This document shows positions 1 through 6,208 of a stretch of DNA of 7,757 bases, in pieces; position 1 is the first letter of the stretch, and each line of letters opens with the position of its first letter. Origin of the DNA: Bacteroidales bacterium (GTDB lineage: Bacteria; Bacteroidota; Bacteroidia; Bacteroidales; Paludibacteraceae); contig CAAGML010000073.1 in NCBI GenBank assembly GCA_900771035.1, positions 1 through 7,757 on the forward strand. Direction: 5' to 3'. The position numbers were made by a program, and so were the translations under genes. Under the pieces are notes generated by a model. That model saw only the letters and a program-made list of their open reading frames with translations. It did not search any database and was not told the DNA's origin.

Positions 1-348
1 CTCTTTGATGACGGTGCCTTCGGCTGGCATTACGTCATAGTAGAAGCCGTTCTCGATTGCAGGGCCGATGCCGAACTGGATTCCAGGGTACAACTCCTGA
101 AGAGCCTCAGCCATAAGGTGGGCGGATGTGTGCCAGAAAGCGTGCTTGCCTTCTGCGTCGTCCCACTTGTGGAGCTGGATTGTGCAATCCTCGTTGATTG
201 GACGGTTGATTTCCATAATCTGGTCGTTGACCGTCGCTACGAGAATGTCAGCAGCAAGACGTGGCGAGATGCTTTCGGCAATCTGGTACGCCGTAGTTCC
301 TTCAGCGTATTCGCGTACGGAACCATCGGGAAATTTTACTTTAATCAT
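1..348 (-). CDS. thrS: Threonyl-tRNA synthetase, N-terminal part (cut by window edge)
   Basis: Threonyl-tRNA synthetase charges tRNA-Thr with threonine in the cytoplasm. Only the first 116 codons are present; the gene runs off the left edge in frame. Residues 1-60 form a TGS domain (starts [10 protein letters not shown]). The N2 editing domain then begins with HTSAH at 73-77. In E. coli ThrRS, His73 and His77 belong to the editing site that removes mischarged serine, and both fall at the same positions here. The following stretch, [14 protein letters not shown] (92-105), is also characteristic. The ATG at 348 is chosen because the TGS domain starts directly there. The gene lies 182 bp downstream of the dehydrogenase, after a leader with three hairpins. 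In many bacteria thrS is followed by infC-rpmI-rplT, which would be outside this window. The catalytic and anticodon-binding domains cannot be checked. Confidence 0.97.
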   Translation of the reverse strand, partial: MIKVKFPDGSVREYAEGTTAYQIAESISPRLAADILVATVNDQIMEINRPINEDCTIQLHKWDDAEGKHAFWHTSAHLMAEALQELYPGIQFGIGPAIENGFYYDVMPAEGTVIKE

Positions 349-397
349 TTTGTTTGGTTTTTTATATATTTAATGTGTTTTGTCTTATTTGCCTTAT

Positions 398-417
398 CCC
401 ATACCTAAAGGCATGGG
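398..417 (-). repeat. thrS-proximal hairpin (third of three tandem hairpins)
   Basis: In minus orientation CCCATGCC pairs with GGTATGGG around a TTTA loop, giving 8 positions with one mismatch. GATAAG follows at 398-393, sharing one base with the stem. There is no U-run after it, so it does not look like an intrinsic terminator for the minus-strand genes. It lies 49 bp upstream of the thrS start. Its core, ATGCC-TTTA-GGTAT, is close to that of the hairpin at 467-484. Confidence 0.8.
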
Positions 418-436
418 TAGGTTGTTTGCTTATCTT

Positions 437-456
437 CCAGCCATAGGAATGGCTGG
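437..456 (-). repeat. Middle hairpin of the thrS leader
   Basis: In minus orientation CCAGCCAT pairs perfectly with ATGGCTGG (8 bp) around a TCCT loop. GATAAG follows after two bases (434-429). The stem sequence is unlike the flanking two hairpins, yet the size, 4-nt loop and trailing GATAAG are the same. This suggests that the structure, rather than the exact sequence, is kept. Confidence 0.85.
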
Positions 457-466
457 CTATCTTATC

Positions 467-484
467 TGATGCCTAACGGCATCA
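467..484 (-). repeat. First (distal) hairpin of the thrS leader
   Basis: In minus orientation TGATGCC pairs perfectly with GGCATCA (7 bp) around a GTTA loop, and GATAAG follows immediately (466-461). It lies 47 bp after the dehydrogenase stop codon. GCCGTTAGGC-type palindromes are, from memory, recurrent in intergenic DNA of Bacteroidales; that is recollection and not a search result. Confidence 0.83.
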
Positions 485-530
485 AACGTTTTTCCATCGG
501 CTCGTTAGAATATTCTTTCTTGCTGACAAT

Positions 531-1484
531 TTAATTCACTCTATCCATTTTCTCGTACTTGCCGTCAAGGAAGTATTGGATGTTGCGGCAGCAGTTGTGG
601 CACATCTCTATGCGGGCGTCGATTGTGCCTGTGCCTATGTGCGGCGAGAGGACTACGTTGTCGAGGGTGTAGAGCTCAGGGGTGAGTTTTGGCTCGAACT
701 CGTAAACGTCAAGTCCTGCACCGAAGAGTTTGCGGCTTTGCAATGCACGTACCAACGCTGCCTCGTCAACACATGCGCCACGGGCGGTGTTGATGAGGAT
801 TGCTCCGTCTTTCATCTTCAGGAAAGCCTGCTCGTCTATGATGTGGTGTGTCTCAGGGGTATATGGACAATGGAGGGAGACGTAATCCGAGTTGCGGAGA
901 AGTTCGTCAACCTCGACGAATGTGGCATTGTACTCTTTTTCCTCTTCGGGGGTGAGACGGTGGCGTTTGTTGTAGAGTATCTTCATTCCGCAGGCTGAGG
1001 CACGACGGGCAATGGATTTTCCGATATTGCCCATGCCTATTATGCCAAGGGTTTTGCCGTAGATGGCCACACCGAGGTTCATCATCACGCCAAACTCAAT
1101 GTCGGAATCTGGCATGCGCATACGGCGGTCAAGTTCGGCAACACGGTGAGAGATGGCAAGCATGAGGGTGAAGGCGTGTTCGGCTGTTGGCTCGATGACA
1201 GGCAGAGGGGTGTTGGTGACGATGAGGTTACGCTCGCCGGCTGCTTTGAGGTCAACGTTGTTGAAGCCTACACCGAAGTTGATTATGGCTTTGAGATTAG
1301 TGCCAGCCATTATCATCTCGCGGGTGATTTTGTAGTCAAATGTTGAGATTATGAAATCTGCCTCGGGAATAAGGGCAAGAAACTCCTCGGGGGTGAATTT
1401 GTGTTTTTCGGGCATTATCACATAGTGATTTGCCATTTCGGTGAAGCCTTCACGGGGGAGTTTTGTGGTGATTAGTATGTTCAT
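531..1484 (-). CDS. D-isomer-specific 2-hydroxyacid dehydrogenase, probably NADP(H)-preferring
   Basis: This cytoplasmic 317-residue oxidoreductase should interconvert a 2-keto acid and a D-2-hydroxy acid; the substrate cannot be read from sequence. The nucleotide-binding motif GMGNIG is at 150-155. The catalytic set of the family is complete: Arg235 in NTARG, Glu264 in EFEP (the usual 29 residues after Arg) and His282 in SPHIGTGT. About 17-18 residues after the last glycine, where NAD-specific members have an acidic residue, this protein has YNKRHR (171-176). A neutral or basic residue there usually goes with NADPH use, as in glyoxylate/hydroxypyruvate reductases. The length suits the family, with no ACT domain, so it is not a long-form SerA. 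It starts 13 bp after the KdsC-like gene and is probably co-transcribed with it. Candidate roles are glyoxylate/hydroxypyruvate reductase or another 2-keto acid reductase. Confidence 0.92.
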   Translation of the reverse strand: MNILITTKLPREGFTEMANHYVIMPEKHKFTPEEFLALIPEADFIISTFDYKITREMIMAGTNLKAIINFGVGFNNVDLKAAGERNLIVTNTPLPVIEPTAEHAFTLMLAISHRVAELDRRMRMPDSDIEFGVMMNLGVAIYGKTLGIIGMGNIGKSIARRASACGMKILYNKRHRLTPEEEKEYNATFVEVDELLRNSDYVSLHCPYTPETHHIIDEQAFLKMKDGAILINTARGACVDEAALVRALQSRKLFGAGLDVYEFEPKLTPELYTLDNVVLSPHIGTGTIDARIEMCHNCCRNIQYFLDGKYEKMDRVN

Positions 1485-1497
1485 AGATTTTATTTAT

Positions 1498-2025
1498 TTA
1501 CCAAGTGTAAGCATCAGGGTGAGACATCCAGTTGTTCTGCGCACGGAGAGTTTGTTCTATTATGTCGCGGGCACAACCATGGCCACCAGCGATGTTGGAG
1601 ACATAGATGGAAATCTCCTGAACCTCGGGGGCAGCGTCGGCAGGACAAACCGGCACTCCCACTCTCTCCATAACTTTGAGGTCGGGTATGTCGTCGCCCA
1701 TATAGATAATCTGGCTGTCGTCAAGGCCGTATCTTGCCTTTATGTCCTCGTAGGCAGCAACCTTGTCTGACTGTGCAAGGTATATGTCGGCGGGGTTCAG
1801 TCCAAGGTTCTCAAAGCGCAGACGGACAGCCTCTTCCTTGCCGCCGGTGATTATTCCGATTATGTAGCCAAGGCGGTTGGCAAGGTTAATCGAGTATCCA
1901 TCCTTGACGTTGCTCATTCGCTGCGGAACACCGTTAGAATCCAGAGGAATTGTGTTTGGGGACAGCACTCCGTCAACATCGAAGATAAATGCCTTTATGT
2001 CGTTCAGTTTCTGTTTGAAGTTCAT
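1498..2025 (-). CDS. kdsC: KdsC-like HAD phosphatase (Kdo-8-phosphate phosphatase)
   Basis: The 175-residue protein belongs to the small, capless C0 class of HAD phosphatases. KdsC removes the phosphate from 3-deoxy-D-manno-octulosonate 8-phosphate in the cytoplasm, giving the Kdo needed for the LPS inner core. All four HAD motifs are visible: DVDGV with nucleophile Asp16 and Asp18, Thr60 in IITGG, Lys88 in SDKVAAYEDI, and GDDIPDL with Asp111, Asp112 and Asp115. The C-terminal GGHGCARDIIE (147-157) matches the glycine-rich tail of KdsC that reaches the active site of a neighbouring subunit. The ATG at 2025 overlaps the stop of the DUF2520 gene (ATGA, 2022-2025), which suggests translational coupling. 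No kdsA, kdsB or kdsD is in view, so a related sugar-phosphate phosphatase with another substrate, such as a CMP-sugar pathway enzyme, remains possible. Confidence 0.9.
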   Translation of the reverse strand: MNFKQKLNDIKAFIFDVDGVLSPNTIPLDSNGVPQRMSNVKDGYSINLANRLGYIIGIITGGKEEAVRLRFENLGLNPADIYLAQSDKVAAYEDIKARYGLDDSQIIYMGDDIPDLKVMERVGVPVCPADAAPEVQEISIYVSNIAGGHGCARDIIEQTLRAQNNWMSHPDAYTW

Positions 2026-2810
2026 CGGTTTTGTATGTAGTCTGTCAGTATGTTGTATATTTCAAGTTCTTTGGTGTGGTCGGCAAGGAACTTTCTGTGG
2101 GCGTCGATTGTGCCTTTGTCGCCACGGATTGCTGGTCCGGTCTGGTGGCTGAATGGGTTGCCTGTCGCTGCTTTGTCCAAAGTCTCCTGTACAAGAGGAA
2201 TTAAGACACTGACATCAACATCAGCCTTATGCGCAATGTCGTCTGCTATCGTTAGCATAACGTTGGTGAAGTTGTTGGCAAAAACCCCTGCAAGATGCAG
2301 TTTCGCCCTCGCACCACTATCCATTTCATATACGTGTTCCGTCAAATTCCGTGCCAGTGTCTCCATTTTCAGTTTTGTCTCAGCGTCAGAGCCTTCGATG
2401 AAGAGAGGAACACGACTGAAATTAGTACGTCTGTCACGTGTGAAAGTCATGAACGGGTAGAAAACGCCATATTCACGACAACCTGCCTGACGGAAAACCT
2501 CTATGCCACAAGTGCCAGAAGTGTGAATGTGAATGCCATTGGCAAATGGCATCTTCCACTGTGGGACTTGACGCAAAACATCGTCTTTTAGACAATAGAT
2601 ATATGTGTCAGCATCAGCAATGACCTGCGAACTATCAGTAATTGCCTCGGCATTTATTTGTGAGGCAAGCCGTGAAGCAGATTCAATTGTGCGACTATAG
2701 ACCTGACGGATACTGTGCCCTGCGTCGTGAAAGGCGAGGGCAAGGTTAGTAGCCACGTTTCCCGCACCAATGAAGACTATTTCAGAACTTGTCGTAATGG
2801 ATTTTGTCAT
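2022..2810 (-). CDS. Rossmann-like / DUF2520 domain protein, putative NADP-dependent oxidoreductase
   Basis: The protein has 262 residues if started at 2810. An N-terminal Rossmann fold carries GAGNVATN (15-22), as in ketopantoate-reductase and ProC-like enzymes. The motifs HTSGT (96-100) and GVFYPFMTF (115-123) follow. A helical C-terminal DUF2520 region contains KLHLAGVFANNFTN (170-183) and TGPAIRGD (224-231), which are hallmark stretches of this family. It is likely a cytoplasmic dehydrogenase or reductase, but the substrate of the family is not established to my knowledge. The frame stays open to an ATG at 2861, but that would add 17 Ser/Thr-rich residues and an 80-bp overlap with the nitroreductase. 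The ATG at 2810 begins 10 residues before the first beta strand and gives a 29-bp overlap, so it is preferred. The stop shares ATGA with the KdsC-like start, linking it to Kdo or sugar metabolism by context only. Confidence 0.88.
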   Translation of the reverse strand: MTKSITTSSEIVFIGAGNVATNLALAFHDAGHSIRQVYSRTIESASRLASQINAEAITDSSQVIADADTYIYCLKDDVLRQVPQWKMPFANGIHIHTSGTCGIEVFRQAGCREYGVFYPFMTFTRDRRTNFSRVPLFIEGSDAETKLKMETLARNLTEHVYEMDSGARAKLHLAGVFANNFTNVMLTIADDIAHKADVDVSVLIPLVQETLDKAATGNPFSHQTGPAIRGDKGTIDAHRKFLADHTKELEIYNILTDYIQNR

Positions 2811-3306
2811 AGAGCAGTTTGTCGAGGTCGTAAGGTTTGCGCTCCTCGTTCTTGTAGCCAAGGGAGACGATGTTCATCACCTCAAGTTCGGCAGGAATGC
2901 CCAAAAGAGTTTTGATATACTCGCCTGCTGTTTCAGTCTCTGTGTGCTGACGCTTGTAGGTCTGCACCCAACAGGAGCCAAGACCAAGGTCGGCAGCCTC
3001 AAGCTGGATTATCAATGAAGCAATTGAGGCATCGCAGAACCAGACGTCGCTCTTGCGAGGGTCGGCACATACGACGATGGCGGCAGCCGCGCCTTCGAGG
3101 AGCTGGGAACCCATCTCACGGCTACAGGAGAGGCGTTTGAGCATCTCCTTGTCCTGCACTACAACAAACTCCCAACCGTTGGTGCGTTTTGAGGCAGGGG
3201 ACATGAGGGCAGCGGTCAGGATTTTATCCAGTTTCTCTTTTTCGATTTGCCGTTCCTCGTATTTGCGGATTGAACGGCGGTTTATCAACAGGTCTAAGAA
3301 TGACAT
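2782..3306 (-). CDS. Nitroreductase family protein (FMN-dependent, small)
   Basis: This cytoplasmic flavoenzyme of the nitroreductase superfamily has 174 residues, at the short end of the range. Members transfer electrons from NAD(P)H via FMN to nitro compounds, quinones or other acceptors; the natural substrate is unknown. The N-terminal RRSIRKY (10-16) supplies the arginines that hold the FMN phosphate. SPASKRTNGWEF (36-47) corresponds to the usual SPxxxNxQPW segment, with Asn43 and Trp45. GLGSCWV (108-114) and the C-terminal GYKNEERKP (150-158) are also typical. There is no iron-sulfur domain, so it is not one of the ferredoxin-fused clostridial-type members. It starts 140 bp after the OmpA-family stop, so a promoter could lie in that gap. 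The 3' end overlaps the DUF2520 gene. Confidence 0.92.
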   Translation of the reverse strand: MSFLDLLINRRSIRKYEERQIEKEKLDKILTAALMSPASKRTNGWEFVVVQDKEMLKRLSCSREMGSQLLEGAAAAIVVCADPRKSDVWFCDASIASLIIQLEAADLGLGSCWVQTYKRQHTETETAGEYIKTLLGIPAELEVMNIVSLGYKNEERKPYDLDKLLYDKIHYDKF

Positions 3307-3446
3307 ATTACTTACAGCTTTTGTTATTTAATTCAAACGTCCAATTGTTTAATAAAAAGGAATTATGCCACAATCGGATTGGTCAGAGGTACGTCTATGG
3401 TTTGCATGGGCTACGTCTTTTCCCAAATAGGCACATGCGAAATATA

Positions 3447-5333
3447 TTATTTGATAACCACCTCTACGCGGCGGTTGCGTGCACGACCCTCTTCGGTGCT
3501 GTTGTCGGCAATAGGCTGTGAGGAGCCTGCGCCACGGGTTTCGATGCGTGAGGCGGAGATGCCTTTGCGGACAAGGGCGTTTTTGAGAGCCTCGGCACGA
3601 CGGAGGGAGAGGTCGTTGTTGTGGGCAACCTGACCGACATTATCTGTATGACCGACAATCTCTATCTTAATCTTCGTGTTGGTGCGGAGGAACTGGTAGA
3701 GGTGTTCGATGACAGCGTAGGATGTAGGGAGGATTTCGTCCTTGTCAGTGTCGAAGAAGAGGTTTTCGACGGTCATCGTACTACCTGAGATTATTGGCTG
3801 AAGGGCAGCGACGATAGAGTCGCCTGCCTTGCTAATCTCCTCAGTATAGAAGAGATAGCCTGACTGGCGGACGCTGAAACCGTAGGAGCCTTTCTCAGGG
3901 AGGAAGACTACGAACTCACCGTTGGAGCGGTCGGAGGTTGACTCGAAATACTTGCGGTTGCTGCTTTGGTCAAACACCTCAACGTAAGCCTGGAGAGGAC
4001 GGCCGTTTGAGGCATCATAGACACGGCCAGGGCTGTAGAGCATCTTGGCAGGACGGGCAGGTTCAGGCAAAGTAATCTCGTAGATGTCAAGTTTGGTGTC
4101 AGAGTCAGGGTCAATGCGGTCAGAGGCATAATAGCCACGTGTACCCTCGCCGTTAACCACGAAGCCAGACTCATCGCCGTTTGTGTTGATAGGGTAGCCA
4201 AGGTTTTTAGGAGCCATGGTCACCTGACCAGAAGAATTGAAGCGTGTGACGAAAATGTCAGAGCCGCCCATGCCCTCGTGACCGTTTGACGAGAAATAGA
4301 AGGTCTCGCCGTCGGCATGCATGAATGGCGCATACTCGTCGTCCTCAGTGTTTATAGGAGAGCCAAGAGGCTGAGCGTCGTAAGGCTCAAGGGTGCCGTC
4401 ACGTTTGATGCGTATCTTGACCTTCCAGATGTCACGTTTGCCCAATCCTCCCGGACGGTTGGTGACAAAATAGAGTTCCTCGCCCGAAGGTGCCATATAA
4501 GGGTTTGACTCCCAGTATTCGGTGTTGGCAGGAGCACCGAGGTTTATTGGATTTGACCAACGGCGACCCTGACGGATAGCGTAATAGATGTCGCACGACC
4601 CTATATTGTCAGGGTTGTTGCAACTGACGAAGAACATATAACGACCGTCGGCGGAAAAACTCTGCGAGCCCTCGTTGTCAGGGGTGTTGAGGTTGTCGTC
4701 TATCGGGCGGCTGAAGGACCAGGTGCCGTCAGGCTTGCTGTAAGAGACGTAGATGTCCTCCTGAAGACGCTCGTCGCCTGCGTAATTCTCGATTGGCGCA
4801 AGCACCGTCGTTGACATCATGCTGCCGTCAGCGGTGATTGAGGCGAAATAATCATTGTATCTGGTGCTGACACCCTCAACGCGACGTGGCTGCATTTTGA
4901 CGGGGTTGCGGTAAAGGTTCAATGCTGTTTTGTACCTGCTGCCGAGATTTTTTGCACGCTCCTTGAAGCCTGCGGAGATGCCTTCATACACATCCACAGC
5001 CTCCTGATACTGAGCGTTACGGTAATAAGCCTCAGCCATGCGGAGTTTGACCATGTCGTCGTCCGGACGTAGCTCGTAGATAGTCTCCATAGTGCTGACC
5101 ATCAGTTCGTAATTGCCAGCGTTCAAATGTGTAAGCGCAAGTTGGAAATACGCCTGGCTGAACATTTTGTCTTTGGCTATAGCTTTCTCAAGCAGTTCGA
5201 TTTTCTCGCGTGTGCTCATAGCCATCCCTGACTGTTGGTAGAGTTTGATGGCGGCTTTCGATTTTGTGTCGTACACCTGTGCGGAGGCTGCCAAGGTGAC
5301 GGACAACAATATGAAAAACAACAGTTTTCTCAT
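3447..5333 (-). CDS. TPR / beta-propeller (PD40) / CRD / OmpA_C outer-membrane-associated protein, PorE-like
   Basis: The protein has 628 residues. It begins with a signal peptide, MRKLLFFILL through ASA, with cleavage expected after Ala18. No lipobox cysteine follows, so it should be a soluble or peptidoglycan-attached periplasmic protein. Residues 25-145 are helical and TPR-like. Residues 160-420 hold about four to five propeller blades with PD40-type signatures (SFSADGRYMFFVS, APSGEELYFVTNR, HADGETFYFSSNG). Residues 434-500 look like a carboxypeptidase regulatory-like beta sandwich. Residues 520-628 are an OmpA C-terminal peptidoglycan-binding domain: FFDTDKDEI, GHTDN with Asp564, and LSLRRAEAL with Arg579, spaced 15 residues apart as in diaminopimelate-binding OmpA domains. 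This domain order is that of PorE of the Porphyromonas gingivalis type IX secretion system. However, Bacteroidetes carry several such paralogs, some in genomes without that system, so the function is uncertain. It overlaps the acyltransferase stop by ATGA. Confidence 0.93.
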   Translation of the reverse strand: MRKLLFFILLSVTLAASAQVYDTKSKAAIKLYQQSGMAMSTREKIELLEKAIAKDKMFSQAYFQLALTHLNAGNYELMVSTMETIYELRPDDDMVKLRMAEAYYRNAQYQEAVDVYEGISAGFKERAKNLGSRYKTALNLYRNPVKMQPRRVEGVSTRYNDYFASITADGSMMSTTVLAPIENYAGDERLQEDIYVSYSKPDGTWSFSRPIDDNLNTPDNEGSQSFSADGRYMFFVSCNNPDNIGSCDIYYAIRQGRRWSNPINLGAPANTEYWESNPYMAPSGEELYFVTNRPGGLGKRDIWKVKIRIKRDGTLEPYDAQPLGSPINTEDDEYAPFMHADGETFYFSSNGHEGMGGSDIFVTRFNSSGQVTMAPKNLGYPINTNGDESGFVVNGEGTRGYYASDRIDPDSDTKLDIYEITLPEPARPAKMLYSPGRVYDASNGRPLQAYVEVFDQSSNRKYFESTSDRSNGEFVVFLPEKGSYGFSVRQSGYLFYTEEISKAGDSIVAALQPIISGSTMTVENLFFDTDKDEILPTSYAVIEHLYQFLRTNTKIKIEIVGHTDNVGQVAHNNDLSLRRAEALKNALVRKGISASRIETRGAGSSQPIADNSTEEGRARNRRVEVVIK

Positions 5334-6070
5334 CGTTCAATGTCTTTTCTTATGATTTCGTGTATGCGGTCAATATATTCCTGCATGTTGTCGTGGGTGA
5401 GGTTGTCGGTGTTGATTGGCTCGTGGATGGTCAGCGTAATGGGGTGAGGCTTAATCCACCAACTGCCTTTCGGTTTGATGTCAAATGACCCGTCGACCGA
5501 CATTGGGACAATAGGCATGTGCAGGTCATACGCCATGAAGAAAGCCCCACGTTTGAATATTCCCACCTTCCCTGTCCTTGTGCGTGTGCCTTCGGGGAAT
5601 AGCACGACAGATGAATTGTTGTCCTTCAGAATACGTTCCGCTTTCTGGAGCGACTGCATTGACTTCATTTTTGATGACCTGTCGATGAAGACATGTCCAA
5701 CCTTCTTGCATGCCTGTCCTACGAGAGGTATTCGTCCCAACTCCTCCTTCATAATCCATGCGAAGCGGTTTGGCAGGTAGCCGTAGATTGAGAAAATGTC
5801 GTACCAACCTTGATGATTAGCAAGGAAAATATAGGATTTTCGGGGGTCAATATGCTCACGACCCACGACATGGACGGCGGATAAAGCCAGTGCGCAGATG
5901 AATTTTGCCCACAACCGCACAAAACCGTTCAGTCTGGCGGCACGCACGCCAAGGGTCACCATCACTATCACAACGATGGCCGTAACTGCCGTAATGACAA
6001 TGCCTAAAGGGTAGTAAACAATAACAGAATACAACACCCAAAACGGGTAGATTTTACGTTTCATCCGCAT
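5330..6070 (-). CDS. plsC: PlsC-type 1-acyl-sn-glycerol-3-phosphate acyltransferase
   Basis: This inner-membrane enzyme should acylate lysophosphatidic acid to phosphatidic acid in phospholipid synthesis. Its 246 residues match the family length. A hydrophobic N-terminal region (about 8-42, with a second segment near 52-68) anchors it. The four acyltransferase motifs are present in order: NHQGWYD with the catalytic pair His86/Asp91 (HX4D), the GRIPLVG and FIDRSS region (112-133), FPEGTRT (158-164), and MPIVPMSV (185-192). Two in-frame ATGs lie at 6070 and 6064. The second gives MKRKIYPFW and is as plausible as the first. A candidate -7 element (6087-6094) would start the mRNA only about 10 nt upstream. 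The gene is divergent from transketolase and shares ATGA with the downstream OmpA-family gene. Other acyl acceptors, as in ornithine- or aminolipid-synthesis enzymes, cannot be excluded. Confidence 0.93.
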   Translation of the reverse strand: MRMKRKIYPFWVLYSVIVYYPLGIVITAVTAIVVIVMVTLGVRAARLNGFVRLWAKFICALALSAVHVVGREHIDPRKSYIFLANHQGWYDIFSIYGYLPNRFAWIMKEELGRIPLVGQACKKVGHVFIDRSSKMKSMQSLQKAERILKDNNSSVVLFPEGTRTRTGKVGIFKRGAFFMAYDLHMPIVPMSVDGSFDIKPKGSWWIKPHPITLTIHEPINTDNLTHDNMQEYIDRIHEIIRKDIER

Positions 6071-6086
6071 TAGTTTTTTTACGGTG

Positions 6087-6094
6087 CAAATTTA
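6087..6094 (-). promoter_or_regulatory. Candidate -7 element for the acyltransferase operon
   Basis: The minus strand reads TAAATTTG, an exact match to the Bacteroidetes TAnnTTTG -7 consensus. It lies 17 bp upstream of the ATG at 6070, so the leader would be very short. No clear TTTG -33 box is seen at the expected distance, where the sequence is the dyad-containing T/A-rich stretch. Confidence 0.5.
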
Positions 6095-6101
6095 CTGATT
6101 T

Positions 6102-6133
6102 TTTTCCGAATTTTCTTGCTATTTTTCGGAAAA
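6102..6133. promoter_or_regulatory. Inverted repeat (operator-like dyad) between divergent promoters
   Basis: TTTTCCGAA (6102-6110) and TTCGGAAAA (6125-6133) are perfect 9-bp inverted repeats separated by 14 bp. They lie between the two opposing -7 elements and cover the place where the -33 region of each promoter would sit. A dimeric regulator could bind here, or the dyad could be chance in A/T-rich DNA. No regulator gene is adjacent. Confidence 0.45.
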
Positions 6134-6148
6134 TTATTTCTAACTTTG
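6115..6148 (+). promoter_or_regulatory. Candidate transketolase promoter
   Basis: TAACTTTG at 6141-6148 matches the Bacteroidetes -7 consensus TAnnTTTG exactly and is followed by CA, as is common. A partial -33 match, CTTG, is at 6115-6118, 22 bp upstream, slightly longer than usual. Transcription would start near 6155, leaving a leader of about 50 nt. The -7 element is inside a perfect 12-bp palindrome, ACTTTGCAAAGT (6143-6154). Confidence 0.65.
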
Positions 6149-6208
6149 CAAAGTGATTGCGTAATGCGTCAGGTGCTACGAAAATAAAAAGAAAAATACA
6201 TAGTTAAC

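Noticed and set aside
398..484. Hairpins as intrinsic terminators of the dehydrogenase transcript
   Set aside because: In minus orientation none is followed by a U-run; each is followed by GATAAG. A short T-run (489-493) lies on the plus-strand side of the first hairpin, but no plus-strand gene needs terminating there.
483..490. AACGTTTG on the minus strand as a thrS -7 promoter element
   Set aside because: It differs from TAnnTTTG at one position, has no -33 partner, and overlaps the first hairpin; too weak to list as a promoter.
507..516. AGAATATTCT 10-bp palindrome after the dehydrogenase stop
   Set aside because: It is short, A/T-rich and isolated, with no loop or U-run; chance is the simplest explanation.
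576..998. 140-codon open frame on the plus strand
   Set aside because: It is antisense to the dehydrogenase, has no recognisable domain, and is explained by codon bias of the real gene. The same applies to 118-408, 1441-1770, 2050-2460, 3908-4201 and 5475-5780.
2811..2861. Upstream ATG extension of the DUF2520 protein
   Set aside because: The 17 extra residues are Ser/Thr-rich, precede the Rossmann fold with no known role, and lie wholly inside the nitroreductase coding sequence.
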